16,643 bases of DNA from CAZJHX01 sp964545715 (GCA_964545715.1 CAZJHX010000203.1:1-16643); one strand, 5' to 3'; shown: positions 1 to 8,713, counted from the first letter of the stretch. Made by a program: numbers and translations. Notes: a model not told the origin generated them from the sequence alone.

Positions 1-120
1 GAGCCCACCGAGGAGCCCGTCGAGGAGCCCGTCGAGGAGCCCGTCGAGGAGCCCACCGAGGAGCCCGTCGAGGAGCCCGTCGAGGAGCCCGTCGAGGAGC
101 CCAACGAGGAGCCCACCGAG
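1..120 (+). repeat. 12-bp tandem repeat coding for the Glu-Pro stalk
   Basis: About ten head-to-tail copies of the 12-mer GAGGAGCCCGTC are present, with changes mainly in the last codon (GTC, ACC or AAC). Each unit codes for E-E-P-V/T/N. The copies are nearly identical in DNA, not only in protein, so the array probably changes length by slippage or recombination. It may extend further left than the window. Confidence 0.9.
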
Positions 121-390
121 CATGACTTCGTCGTCGTCAACCCCCAGACGCCGCCGGTTGTGACCACCGTCGTGACTCCCGACGACACCGCTGAGACCGG
201 CGAGACCGGCGAGACCGACTACAGTCGCGACACCCCGCGCACGACGCTGACCGCCAGCAGCCCATCCGGGTGCACCGTCAGCGTCGGGCTGGGCCAACCC
301 GGCCAGGGCCCCGCCGCCACGATGATCTTCGCGCTGGGTCTGCTGTGTGTCCTCCGCCGGCGCTCGCCCGACGGCCGGCAGGACGCGTAG
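1..390 (+). CDS. C-terminal part of a cell-surface protein with Glu-Pro stalk and MYXO-CTERM-like sorting signal (5' end outside window)
   Basis: The reading frame is open from base 1 and ends at TAG 388-390, so the true start lies to the left. The first 40 residues are a Glu/Pro/Val repeat (EEPV, EEPT), which would form a stiff, negatively charged stalk. A Thr/Glu-rich linker follows. The last 40 residues have the tripartite layout of a MYXO-CTERM tail: a Ser-Gly-Cys motif, a short spacer, one hydrophobic helix (ATMIFALGLLCVL) and an Arg-rich end (RRR). In Myxococcota this kind of tail is thought to be processed at the Cys for surface anchoring. Only one Cys is seen in the motif region, besides one inside the helix. 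The functional N-terminal domain is not visible, so no activity can be assigned. The gene converges on the next one with a 20-bp gap. Confidence 0.8.
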   Translation, partial: EPTEEPVEEPVEEPVEEPTEEPVEEPVEEPVEEPNEEPTEHDFVVVNPQTPPVVTTVVTPDDTAETGETGETDYSRDTPRTTLTASSPSGCTVSVGLGQPGQGPAATMIFALGLLCVLRRRSPDGRQDA

Positions 391-410
391 CGCTAACCGT
401 GCGCTGACCG

Positions 411-1622
411 TCAGCCGGACAGCAGCGCCTCGACCACCGCGCACCAGGCGCTACCCACCCCGGCGGGATCGTAGCCGCCGCCGCCCAGCACCAGCAGACG
501 ACCCTCAGCGAGCTCGTCCGCAACCGCGCGCACCGAGCGCGTCACCTCACGGATGGCGCGCTCGGTGATGAGCTGATTGGACGTCGGATCGTTGTGCAGA
601 CCGTCCACTCCGCTCTCAAACACGATGAATTGTGGCCTGGCTGCCCGAATATGGGCCTCCGCCTCCACCCACAGCGCCAGATACGCGTCGTCGGTGGTGT
701 TGGGAGCCAGCGGGATGTTGAGCTTGGTCCCCACCGCCGCGCCCCGCCCGCTGGCCGAGCGGCGGCCCCAGAACTCGCCCTGGCCCCGCGCCTCGGGCGT
801 GTACGGAAACAGCGTGCTCGGGTCCTCGTGCAGGTCGGCGATGACCACCCGGGGCTCCGCCGCAAAACCCTCGTAGACACCGTCGCCGTGATGGATGTCG
901 ATGTCGACGTAGGCCAGCGTCCCGTCCAGCGTCTGCAGCGCCGTGGCCAGCGCCAGCGCCGGGTCGTTGTACAGGCAGTACAGCCGAGCCTCCTCGCGGT
1001 GCGCGTGATGGAATCCGGCGATCGGCACAAACGCCTTCTTGAACTCACCCGCCACAATCCTGCGGGTCGCGTCGATCGCGGCGCCGGCCACCCAGGTCGC
1101 CGCCGGCTCGATGTGCTTGCGCGCAAACGTGGGCCCGCTCAGACGACGCTGGTCATCCGCCAGCCACTCGACACCCGCGGGGGTCAGCCGCAGCACATCG
1201 GTGGCCGCGTCGTGCGTCATCAGCCCGCAGCTGGCCATGTAGCCCAGATAACCTTCAAAGGTCATCGACGGGGTGAACGTGGGCTCCACGCGCGGGCGCA
1301 CCTGGGCCGCCAACGCCCCGGGATGGTTGCTCACCGCCTCCAAAAGAGCGCGCGCGTCCTCCACGATTCGCGGGTCGATGACGTCCAGGCTGCCTTCGTT
1401 GGCCTCACAGCGCCGACGAACATCATCGAGGTGCGCGCGGCTGTGGAACAGCATCAGGTCCTCGTCGGTAGCCGGGCCCGCGCTCCTAAACGCCACGCGC
1501 TTGTCGTGCCCGCGGCGCTTCAGCTCGGCCAGAAAGCCCTCCAGCCGTGCGTGCGGCAGATACCACGGCTTCTCGTCGTAGCCGTAGGCGCCCAGCTCGC
1601 GATCCGCGTATAGCTGCAACAT
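411..1622 (-). CDS. Histone-deacetylase-like (AcuC/HDAC superfamily) Zn-dependent amidohydrolase with an inserted domain
   Basis: This is predicted to remove an acyl group from an amine (acetyl-lysine, acetylpolyamine or a similar small amide) using Zn2+. The deacetylase motifs occur in order: GFHHAHREEA near residues 203-212 (general-base His pair 205/206), YVDIDIHHGDGV near 238-249 (Zn ligands Asp242 and His244), ESGVDGLHNDP near 336-346 (third ligand Asp340), and LGGGGYD near 379-385 (transition-state Tyr384). At 403 residues it is longer than typical AcuC (about 370). About 70 extra residues lie around 95-165, and part of them (EGYLGYMASCGLMTH to LTPAGVEWLA) looks like a winged helix. ATG at 1622 is preferred over the TTG at 1625. 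The TTG touches the TAG of the upstream gene, so translation is probably coupled by re-initiation. It is the last gene of the four-gene operon. The substrate is unknown. Confidence 0.88.
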   Translation of the reverse strand: MLQLYADRELGAYGYDEKPWYLPHARLEGFLAELKRRGHDKRVAFRSAGPATDEDLMLFHSRAHLDDVRRRCEANEGSLDVIDPRIVEDARALLEAVSNHPGALAAQVRPRVEPTFTPSMTFEGYLGYMASCGLMTHDAATDVLRLTPAGVEWLADDQRRLSGPTFARKHIEPAATWVAGAAIDATRRIVAGEFKKAFVPIAGFHHAHREEARLYCLYNDPALALATALQTLDGTLAYVDIDIHHGDGVYEGFAAEPRVVIADLHEDPSTLFPYTPEARGQGEFWGRRSASGRGAAVGTKLNIPLAPNTTDDAYLALWVEAEAHIRAARPQFIVFESGVDGLHNDPTSNQLITERAIREVTRSVRAVADELAEGRLLVLGGGGYDPAGVGSAWCAVVEALLSG

Positions 1623-1625
1623 CAA

Positions 1626-4600
1626 CTACCCAGATAGCACACCGCGCGGTGGGTCCGCTGCCTCTCGCTTCGTCCGTCGCAGCCGAAACGCAAACGCGTC
1701 CAGCTTTCGCTCATCCAACGGCGTACCGTCGCCATAGACGAACAGCATCGGGATCTCGCGACGATGCTTCAGCAGCGCCTCCGCAATGAGCGCCGGGCCA
1801 CAGCCCCACGGACTGACCACCACCGCTCCGTCGCAGTGGCCGCTCTTGTAGTGGTGCAGCACGCTGCCGACGGTGGCGGGCGCCTCACCCACCGGGTGCT
1901 TGTCCAACATCGTCTCTGCCTCGCGGATCATCGCGCGGGTGTCGTTGTTCGGCAGCCACGGATGCACCTGCCGTACGCGGGCATACCAGTCCTGGCGCAT
2001 GTTGCCCATGAACGCCTTGCGCATGATGTTGTCCACCCGATCGGTGGGCAACCCAAGGATCTCCGGACTGCGCAGCTCGGTCAGATACTCGCTCAGCGAC
2101 ACAAAGCCCTCACCGATCACCCGCAGGCCTCGCTGGTTCAGCCGCCGTATGAGCTGGTCGCTGGCAAAGTCGTCCACCCTCAGGAAGATGTCTCCGGCGA
2201 CCAGCACGGTCCGCAGGTCCGCCCGTGGACGCTGCCCGACCGCCGCGAACGCTCGTGACGCCCGCTCCACCATCGCGCGGGCCTGGCCCATCAAGCGCGT
2301 GGTCGTCAGCGAGCGCGTCAGCCCATCACCGGCAGGCCGCCGCAGCAGCGTGCGCAGCTCCTCGTTGAACTGATCCACCAGCAGGTCGACCTCGCCCGGC
2401 ACACGCTCCGCGGCCCGGTGGTACGCCGCGAGCTGAAAGAGGATGTCCCAGGCCAGCGTGGCGGTCCAGATGCGCCCCATGAACGACCAGCCCAGCTCAG
2501 CCTCGGCGCCCAGCGGCCTTGGGGTCACCCGATCCTGCAGCCCACGACGCTCCAGATTGATCCGGTCCTTGGTCGTGAACATGCAGTTGCGGCACGCGCC
2601 CTCGCCCGTGGCCTGCAGCAGCACCGTCTGGCGATCCGCCGGAGCCGCGTCGATATGCCGCCGGAAGCCGCCCCAGATCAGCTGATACGGCAGGCACTCC
2701 TTGCCCGAGCAGTCCTGCCGTCCCAGCGCCAGCGACTCGCCCGTGGTCGGCCCTGCCGAGATCGCATCCACGCCGAACGATCGGTACACCGACGCGATAT
2801 GGTCCGAGTAGTGCTGGGCCACCGACAGCACCACCACCTGGGCGCCGTTGACCTCGGTGATGGGCTCGATGTGCTCACCCTCCAGCCGCGCCAGGGCGCT
2901 GTACGCCGGAGCCGACGGGGCGCGGTCGTGCGAGCGCACCGCATGCAGAAACGCCTGTACCCGCGTGACATACCCCGCGGTCCCGCCATGGCCGTCGACC
3001 TCCAGCACGGTGTGCGGGTACCCGGCCAGGAGATCGGTGAAGATCTGCTCGGAGAAGGACGACGGCCCACACCCGAACGAGGTCAGCAACAGCGGATACA
3101 CGTCACCCCGACCGCGCGCGGTCACGGCTGCACGCAGCGCTCGATTGGCGTCGGCCCAGGGGACGCCGGCCAGCGGCGGAACCGTACCCGGCACCGGCAG
3201 ACAGTCCATCGGCAACGCCAGCACGCCATTCTCCACCAGCAGGCGCGGTATCGATCCGTTGATGCCGTCCTCGTGGATGATGTGCAGCGATCCGGCGACC
3301 AGCACCACCGGCACCTCGTGGGTGCGCCCATAGCTGAGCGTGCGCCGGCCCACTGTGGCCAGCTCCTCGTCGAACCGGCGCTGCGCCACGTCCGCGCGTT
3401 GTGCCGCGGCCAGGGCCAGCTCGCCATCGACGCCCAGACGTCGCGCGGCCTCGGCCAGCTGGCGCACGCGGTCCAGCACATCCGGCGCGCCGTTCATGGC
3501 CAGCGACAGCGCCGGGCTGATGATCTCCGTCGTACCACCGCGCGCTCTCAGCGCCTCCCGAATGGTCTCGGGCAGCGCCTGCTCCATCGGACAGGTGCGC
3601 CCCCCCGCGCCATCGGGATCGCCCAGCGTCAGCAGCTTGGGAAAGAAGATGGTCCCAACGTCCGCGTCCAGCACGCCATGCGCCACCTTCACCGGGGCGC
3701 AGGCGTCGTACGCATAGCAGCGCTCCTCACCGCGGGCCAACGATCGACCGTCGCCCTGCAACACCGTCACCCCGAGGCCCAGCCCGTCCAAAAACGTGAC
3801 CAGCCACGGCAGCGCACCGATGCAGGCGCCGACCGCCGGGACCCCGACCACACGCTCGCCGGGTCGATCCTCCAGATAGGGCGCCAGCAGCGCGCGGCGC
3901 TCATCAAACGCGCGCGGCGCCTCCAGCGGCAGCTTTTGCGACCCGGCGCGCGCGATCTCGTACTTGGGACACGCCCCGCCAGACACCACCGTCTGGACCG
4001 TCTCACCGACCTCCACGCGCACACGGTCGATGGTGCACAAGGTGTCGCAGCGCTTGTCGCGGCACTGAAACTCGCGACGGCTGACCACCTTGGCCGCAGG
4101 CACCGCGGCCGCCGGCAACCCGCCCTCCGTCAGCAGCCGAGCCCGCCCGAGCGCGTCCACCGCACACAGCCCGATTCCCCACGCGCCCATCGCGCCGGGA
4201 TCGTGCGGCACGATCACATCGCGGTCCGTCACCGCCGCCAGCGTCCACGCCAGCGACGGCCCGGTCGCGGGCTTGCCCTGAAAGAAGATGCGCCGCCCAA
4301 ACGTGCGCTGACCCATGACCCGGTTGATGTAGTTGTGTACGACCGAATACTGAAATCCGCCGAACAGATCGGGCACCGAGTAGCCGCCGTTGTGCGCCTG
4401 GGCCGCCGCCTCCGCCACAAAGACCGTGCACATCTGCCCCAGGTCCGGGGGCCGCTTCGCCTGCTGCGCCAGGTCGGTGAAGACCTCGATGTCGGTGATG
4501 CCGTAAAACAGGCCCTGCTCCTCCAAAAAGGAGCCGGTGCCGGCGCTGCACGCCTTGTTCATGTCGCTCTCGACGATCTGGCCGCCCACGATCTGGATGA

Positions 4601-5879
4601 ACTTGGCGTCCTGCCCGCCGATCTCCACCACCGACAAGCTCTCGCCGCCCTGAGGGTCCGCGCGAATCGCGGCCGTGCCGTGCGCAACGATCTCGGTCAG
4701 GACCACGATTCTGTCGCTCTCGTCCGGCCAGGCGGCGCGCAGCACCGTCGCCACCGCTTCCCGGCCCGAGCCGGTCACGCCGACAGCGCGGATGTCGGGC
4801 GTCGTACGCGCCAGCAACGTCTGGATCAGCCGCCGGGCGGCATCCACCGGGTTTCCGCGCGTGCGGTCGTAGATGGACAACACCGGATCTCCGGTCTCGA
4901 TCGAGGTCAGCACGGCCTTGCTGCCGGTTGATCCGAGATCCAACCCCAGGACGCAGGGCTCGGGCTCGGCGCCGACCGACACGACGGGCGCCGGCAGTCG
5001 AGTGACTCGGTCGGCCCAGCCCACCGACGCCGGCAACGTCTCAAAGCGCTGCTCCCGGCGACAGATGAGCGCGTCGGGGCTGCCGGGCAGCGGGGGGAGC
5101 ACCGCCGCCGTCGCCTGCTCACCGGCCAGCAGCGCAGCGCCGAGCGCCTCGATGTACAACGCGCCTTCAGGAACCCGCACCGGGACGCCCGTCGAGGCGC
5201 TCAACCCCGCGATAAGCGAGGCGATGCGCGTGCACCCACCGACCGCGACCACGGGGCCGTCGACCCGGGTGCGCGCCAGCAGCGCCGCGACGTAGCCGGC
5301 AACGGAGCGAAAATACCCGGCAAAAAGCGCTGCAGCAGGCCGACCCTGGTTCCCGAAGTGAGTCATCTCGCTTTTGGCGAACACAGAGCATCGCGCCGTG
5401 ATCGGGATCGACTCCGACGCATCGAGCGCCAGCGCATCGGCCGCCTCGATGGACAATCCGAAGCGCCCCGCGATCTTCACCATCGTCTCGCCGGTCCCCG
5501 ACGAGCACTTGTCGTTTTCGACATACCGGGTGCGCCCATCCGCGTCCCGCACCAGCACCGCGTAGCCGCGCGCGCCCACGCTGACCACGTTCACAGGACC
5601 GGCAGGGATCCCGGCAGCCGAGAGCGCGGCCTCGACGCATCCGTCCTCGGGCAGCGGTCCCACTATCGGGCCTCCCAGCTCGGAGGCGTGTACGCCCGTC
5701 GCGGCCAGGGCGGCGCAGGTGTGGATCGCCTTGTCGCGGTACCACACCCCAAAGGCCTCCATCGGCCGCCCCTCGTGGGCGACGACGTCTACCGCCTCCA
5801 CATCCAAGCGCCCGTTGGTCCACGTACCGACGACAAACTTGGCCGCCGCCTTGCCCAGATCACATCCTGCTATGCGCAT
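1626..5879 (-). CDS. Giant acyl-CoA dehydratase activase/reductase fusion (two BcrAD/BadFG ATPase domains + DUF2229-like + HgdB-like region)
   Basis: This 1417-residue protein joins parts that are separate in 2-hydroxyacyl-CoA dehydratase and benzoyl-CoA reductase systems. Residues 1-255 and 308-575 are two ASKHA-type activase domains. Each has a candidate [4Fe-4S] Cys pair: Cys125 (CSSGTGE) with Cys164 (CSVFAKSE), and Cys444 (CSAGTGS) with Cys484 (CTVFVAEA). The second phosphate loop is canonical (GLDLGSTGSKAV); the first is altered (GCDLGKAAAKFV). A Cys cluster follows (CRDKRCDTLC at 606-615 and GGACPKYE). A DUF2229-like domain starts near 677 (VPAVGACIGALPWL), and a C-terminal HgdB-like region carries GCGPSSF, CSGKECLPYQ, GACRNCMFTT and SPWGCGP. 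The family couples ATP hydrolysis to low-potential electron transfer in the cytoplasm. The ATG is preceded by AGAGGAG, which overlaps the stop of the gene 14 bp upstream. The substrate is unknown. The architecture resembles proteins linked to anaerobic plasmalogen synthesis (PlsA/PlsR); that assignment is inference. Confidence 0.88.
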   Translation of the reverse strand: MRIAGCDLGKAAAKFVVGTWTNGRLDVEAVDVVAHEGRPMEAFGVWYRDKAIHTCAALAATGVHASELGGPIVGPLPEDGCVEAALSAAGIPAGPVNVVSVGARGYAVLVRDADGRTRYVENDKCSSGTGETMVKIAGRFGLSIEAADALALDASESIPITARCSVFAKSEMTHFGNQGRPAAALFAGYFRSVAGYVAALLARTRVDGPVVAVGGCTRIASLIAGLSASTGVPVRVPEGALYIEALGAALLAGEQATAAVLPPLPGSPDALICRREQRFETLPASVGWADRVTRLPAPVVSVGAEPEPCVLGLDLGSTGSKAVLTSIETGDPVLSIYDRTRGNPVDAARRLIQTLLARTTPDIRAVGVTGSGREAVATVLRAAWPDESDRIVVLTEIVAHGTAAIRADPQGGESLSVVEIGGQDAKFIQIVGGQIVESDMNKACSAGTGSFLEEQGLFYGITDIEVFTDLAQQAKRPPDLGQMCTVFVAEAAAQAHNGGYSVPDLFGGFQYSVVHNYINRVMGQRTFGRRIFFQGKPATGPSLAWTLAAVTDRDVIVPHDPGAMGAWGIGLCAVDALGRARLLTEGGLPAAAVPAAKVVSRREFQCRDKRCDTLCTIDRVRVEVGETVQTVVSGGACPKYEIARAGSQKLPLEAPRAFDERRALLAPYLEDRPGERVVGVPAVGACIGALPWLVTFLDGLGLGVTVLQGDGRSLARGEERCYAYDACAPVKVAHGVLDADVGTIFFPKLLTLGDPDGAGGRTCPMEQALPETIREALRARGGTTEIISPALSLAMNGAPDVLDRVRQLAEAARRLGVDGELALAAAQRADVAQRRFDEELATVGRRTLSYGRTHEVPVVLVAGSLHIIHEDGINGSIPRLLVENGVLALPMDCLPVPGTVPPLAGVPWADANRALRAAVTARGRGDVYPLLLTSFGCGPSSFSEQIFTDLLAGYPHTVLEVDGHGGTAGYVTRVQAFLHAVRSHDRAPSAPAYSALARLEGEHIEPITEVNGAQVVVLSVAQHYSDHIASVYRSFGVDAISAGPTTGESLALGRQDCSGKECLPYQLIWGGFRRHIDAAPADRQTVLLQATGEGACRNCMFTTKDRINLERRGLQDRVTPRPLGAEAELGWSFMGRIWTATLAWDILFQLAAYHRAAERVPGEVDLLVDQFNEELRTLLRRPAGDGLTRSLTTTRLMGQARAMVERASRAFAAVGQRPRADLRTVLVAGDIFLRVDDFASDQLIRRLNQRGLRVIGEGFVSLSEYLTELRSPEILGLPTDRVDNIMRKAFMGNMRQDWYARVRQVHPWLPNNDTRAMIREAETMLDKHPVGEAPATVGSVLHHYKSGHCDGAVVVSPWGCGPALIAEALLKHRREIPMLFVYGDGTPLDERKLDAFAFRLRRTKREAADPPRGVLSG

Positions 5880-5893
5880 CTACGAGGACTCCT

Positions 5894-7792
5894 CTAAAAT
5901 CCAAACCCCAGGTGACCGGCGGCGATGCGCCCGATCAGGTAGTCGTCCAGCGCCTTGTCGCCTTTTCGCGCGCGTCCCAGCCGGACGGCGCGCATGGTCG
6001 ACGCCAGCAGAAAGCTCGCCAGCTCCGCCTCTTTCATGCCGATCCGATCGGCCAGCGCCGGGTCCTGACGCTCGATGCGATACGGCGTGGCGCGGTCCCG
6101 GTTCGCTCCGTCACCCTCGTAGATGTACCGCTTGTACGGCTCCTCTTTGGGGTGCCGATTGAGCGGGTCGAAGAACTCCTTGATCTTGAACGCCGTGACC
6201 ATGGCCTCGGTGGACGCCGACAGCGCCTTCATCACAGGCGTCGGCTCGCCCATCAGGGCGCGATACTTGGCGTCGATCTTACGCACACGGCGCCGCACGA
6301 CCCCGTTTGGCGCGTAGCGATCCATGGCGGCCAGGCTGGTCCACAACGTCGCCGACTGCTTGCGCAAGAACTCGGCGCGGTGGCGGCGCAGCAGCACGTT
6401 ACTGGAGTTGCGACACCAGGCGTAACCCGTCAGCTGCACGTCCAGGCGGCGCAGCACCGACGGCCCCCAGGTGCGATACAGCAGGTCATAGCCGTACTCG
6501 GTGAGGTTCAGCGTCTCGTGCGCCTCGAAGTTGACGTTTTTTTGCGCACCCGACCAGAAGTGGACGTCCTCCCACGGCACGTCTGAGATCCGCCCCTGCT
6601 CGCGCAGCTTCTCCCACAGCGGGGTGCCGGGGAAGGGCGAGACCCGCGTGAGCTGCTGGTAGGTCGGATACAGCGACACGAAGTAGTTCAGGTCTTCGTA
6701 GACGTTGGTGTGGTCGTGGAAGTCCCAGCCGCACATCCACGCGCCGATCGTGCGGATGCCCATCGAGTGCAGGCGCGAAAAGATCTCGCGCGCGTCGTGC
6801 TTGGACCGCTTGTCGTAGCCGTGGTCGCCGGCAAACTTGGACTCCACGCCGATAAACAGCGCGCCCAGGCCCAGCTCAGCGATCGCGTCCCAGCCGAAGC
6901 GGTCGGCGTACTTGCCGATGTGGTCGATCGAGCCGAAGCCGAACCAGTCCAGGTGGTCCAGCACCTCGGGCGAGTCGCGCCACGCCTCTCGGATCTCGGT
7001 CAGGTAGCGAGGATGCCGGAAGTGGTCCTCCTCGATAACAAACACCTGGGTCACCGACGGGAAATGCTCGTGGTACAGACCGATGTGCTCGACCAGCTCG
7101 GACGGACTCAACAGCTCCTGCCGCTTGCGATCGAACAGGGCGGTCGTCGAGCAGAAGTCGCAGCCGCCGATGCAGCCCAGCCCCGACACCAGAAACGCGA
7201 TACTGCCGCACGGATAGCGGCTCACGTACGGCGGCGCGCCCCCGGCTTTGGGCATCAGCGCCTGGCGAATGGGGCGGTCGGTGGGCTCCCCAAGAAAGCG
7301 CCGCAGCCACCGCACGCCCTCGCCGTGAATAATGTGATCCACATACTTCTTGCGAGTCTTGGCGTCGTAGCTGGCCTGAAACGCCATCCCGCCATACGAC
7401 CCCAGCAGGATCTTGGTGGACGGGGAGCGGCGCCGCACGTGCATACACATGCGCATGACGGTGTCCAAGTGCGGCGGGTAGGCGCTGATGCCCACCACCG
7501 GGTAGCCCTTCTCCACCTCACGCGCAAAGTCGTCCCAGCGCGGGTACTCCAGCAGCGTGACCGGGCCCTGAACGTTCTGCGCCAGGATGTGGTTCGCGTA
7601 GCAGTGGGTGTGCGAGATGATCGTGAAGATGTCGTCGCCCTTGGTAAACCGCTGCCCGGTGGCGTCGGTCAGCGAGTCGTTGGCGGGCAGCGTGGGGTAC
7701 GGATAGGTGGGCGTGGTCAGCAGAATGCGACCGGGCAGGGCGATGTCCTCGCGCACAGGCGGGGCGGGTTGGACGATTGGGCTGACGCTCAT
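5894..7792 (-). CDS. B12-binding-domain radical SAM protein
   Basis: Residues 20-165 have the layout of a cobalamin-binding Rossmann domain (GYPVVGISAYPPHLDTV, KILLGSYGGMAF, VDHIIHGEGVRWL). No DxHxxG motif is seen, as is usual for class B radical SAM methylases and their relatives. The radical SAM core follows, with CIGGCDFC giving the cluster ligands Cys207, Cys211 and Cys214, and an acidic strand VFVIEEDHFRHP typical of this group. About 150 C-terminal residues (from about 480) are not recognised. Such enzymes use SAM and a 4Fe-4S cluster, often with methylcobalamin, to methylate or rearrange unreactive carbon or phosphorus centres. The length (632) is within the family range. Its ATG overlaps the TGA of the upstream hydrolase in an ATGA, so the two are translationally coupled. 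The substrate cannot be read from the sequence. Confidence 0.9.
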   Translation of the reverse strand: MSVSPIVQPAPPVREDIALPGRILLTTPTYPYPTLPANDSLTDATGQRFTKGDDIFTIISHTHCYANHILAQNVQGPVTLLEYPRWDDFAREVEKGYPVVGISAYPPHLDTVMRMCMHVRRRSPSTKILLGSYGGMAFQASYDAKTRKKYVDHIIHGEGVRWLRRFLGEPTDRPIRQALMPKAGGAPPYVSRYPCGSIAFLVSGLGCIGGCDFCSTTALFDRKRQELLSPSELVEHIGLYHEHFPSVTQVFVIEEDHFRHPRYLTEIREAWRDSPEVLDHLDWFGFGSIDHIGKYADRFGWDAIAELGLGALFIGVESKFAGDHGYDKRSKHDAREIFSRLHSMGIRTIGAWMCGWDFHDHTNVYEDLNYFVSLYPTYQQLTRVSPFPGTPLWEKLREQGRISDVPWEDVHFWSGAQKNVNFEAHETLNLTEYGYDLLYRTWGPSVLRRLDVQLTGYAWCRNSSNVLLRRHRAEFLRKQSATLWTSLAAMDRYAPNGVVRRRVRKIDAKYRALMGEPTPVMKALSASTEAMVTAFKIKEFFDPLNRHPKEEPYKRYIYEGDGANRDRATPYRIERQDPALADRIGMKEAELASFLLASTMRAVRLGRARKGDKALDDYLIGRIAAGHLGFGF

Positions 7793-8703
7793 GCGGCCTC
7801 CTCGGCTGTGGCGACAACCGCGCGCGCCTTAACCTGCTTGGCCAGAAAGCGCCCGATATGCGCAGCGAACTCGGCCGGGCGCTCCTCCTGCCAGAAGTGA
7901 CCGCAGAACGGCACCAACTCGAAGCGCTCGGCGCCCGGGATCTCCTCGAACAGCCGCTTGCCCCAGGACGGCGACAGGTACGCGTCGTCCGCAGCCCAAA
8001 CGACCAGCGTCGGCGTCTGCAACGCGCGCAGATCGGCGACGACGACCTCGGTGTAGCGCTTGTGGCCGGCCAGCAGAAACTGTTTGAAGTTCTCGCGCGC
8101 CTGGGGGCCCGACCGCAGCGGGCGCAGATACTCGGCGATGGTGTCGTCGCTCAGGCGATCCGGGGTGAAGACGCCGCGGCGAAAGTTGGAGAGCGGGGTC
8201 GAGGTCTCCAGCCACTGCGCCAGCCCGGTGCGGCTGAAGAGGTCGCCCAGCACCGGCAGCGCAGACAGCGCCTGTAGTCGAGCGACCGCGGGTACGGGCC
8301 AGTTGTCGTAGCAGACGCAGTCTGTGAGCACGAGCGACGTGACCCGGTCGGGCTGCCGTGTGGCCAGAATCTGGGCCGCCGCGCCGCCTTGATCGTGGCA
8401 GACCAGGTCGAACGCGGGGTGGCCCAGGCGATCCATAAACTCCAGCAGCATCTCCGCCTGGGCGTCCATATCCAGCGACTTCACGGACGACGCGACCTCG
8501 GTGTCGCCCAGCCCCATCAAATCGGGCGCAATGCAGCGATATTTGTCCTGCAACATGCGCAGAACATTGCGCCACAGGTAGCTGGAGGTCGGGATGCCGT
8601 GGACAAACAGGACAGGCGGCGCATCCGCAGGCCCGGCCTCGATATAGGCCGTGCGGCCAAAGGACGTGTCACAAAACTGCTTGCGAATAGTGAGCTCATT
8701 CAT
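7789..8703 (-). CDS. Asp-nucleophile alpha/beta-hydrolase, related to haloalkane dehalogenases and epoxide hydrolases
   Basis: This 304-residue cytoplasmic protein is the first gene of the operon. The oxyanion region reads HGIPTSSYLWRN (residues 35-46), very close to the haloalkane dehalogenase signature HGNPTSSYLWRN. The nucleophile elbow is CHDQGG with Asp104. The acid is probably Asp239 or Asp240 (WAADDAYLSP), and the base is His269 (GHFWQEERP). A cap domain spans about 130-215. An Asp nucleophile points to a dehalogenase or epoxide-hydrolase type mechanism. However, the two residues that bind halide in LinB/DhaA-type enzymes (Asn after HG, Trp after the nucleophile) are replaced by Ile37 and Gln105. 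I would therefore not call it a proven dehalogenase. The ATG at 8703 has GGGAG ten bases upstream, inside a 28-bp palindrome. The stop overlaps the start of the radical SAM gene. Confidence 0.85.
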   Translation of the reverse strand: MNELTIRKQFCDTSFGRTAYIEAGPADAPPVLFVHGIPTSSYLWRNVLRMLQDKYRCIAPDLMGLGDTEVASSVKSLDMDAQAEMLLEFMDRLGHPAFDLVCHDQGGAAAQILATRQPDRVTSLVLTDCVCYDNWPVPAVARLQALSALPVLGDLFSRTGLAQWLETSTPLSNFRRGVFTPDRLSDDTIAEYLRPLRSGPQARENFKQFLLAGHKRYTEVVVADLRALQTPTLVVWAADDAYLSPSWGKRLFEEIPGAERFELVPFCGHFWQEERPAEFAAHIGRFLAKQVKARAVVATAEEAA

Positions 8704-8713
8704 GTCGGCGCAA

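Noticed and set aside
1..120. CRISPR-like array
   Set aside because: The units are 12 bp, directly adjacent and in frame with a protein; there are no spacers.
2418..4931. Very long open frame (837 codons) on the + strand opposite the giant activase gene
   Set aside because: It is rich in Arg, His and Gln with no recognisable domain and no ribosome site. It is the antisense shadow expected from high-GC codon use; the minus-strand gene has clear motifs throughout.
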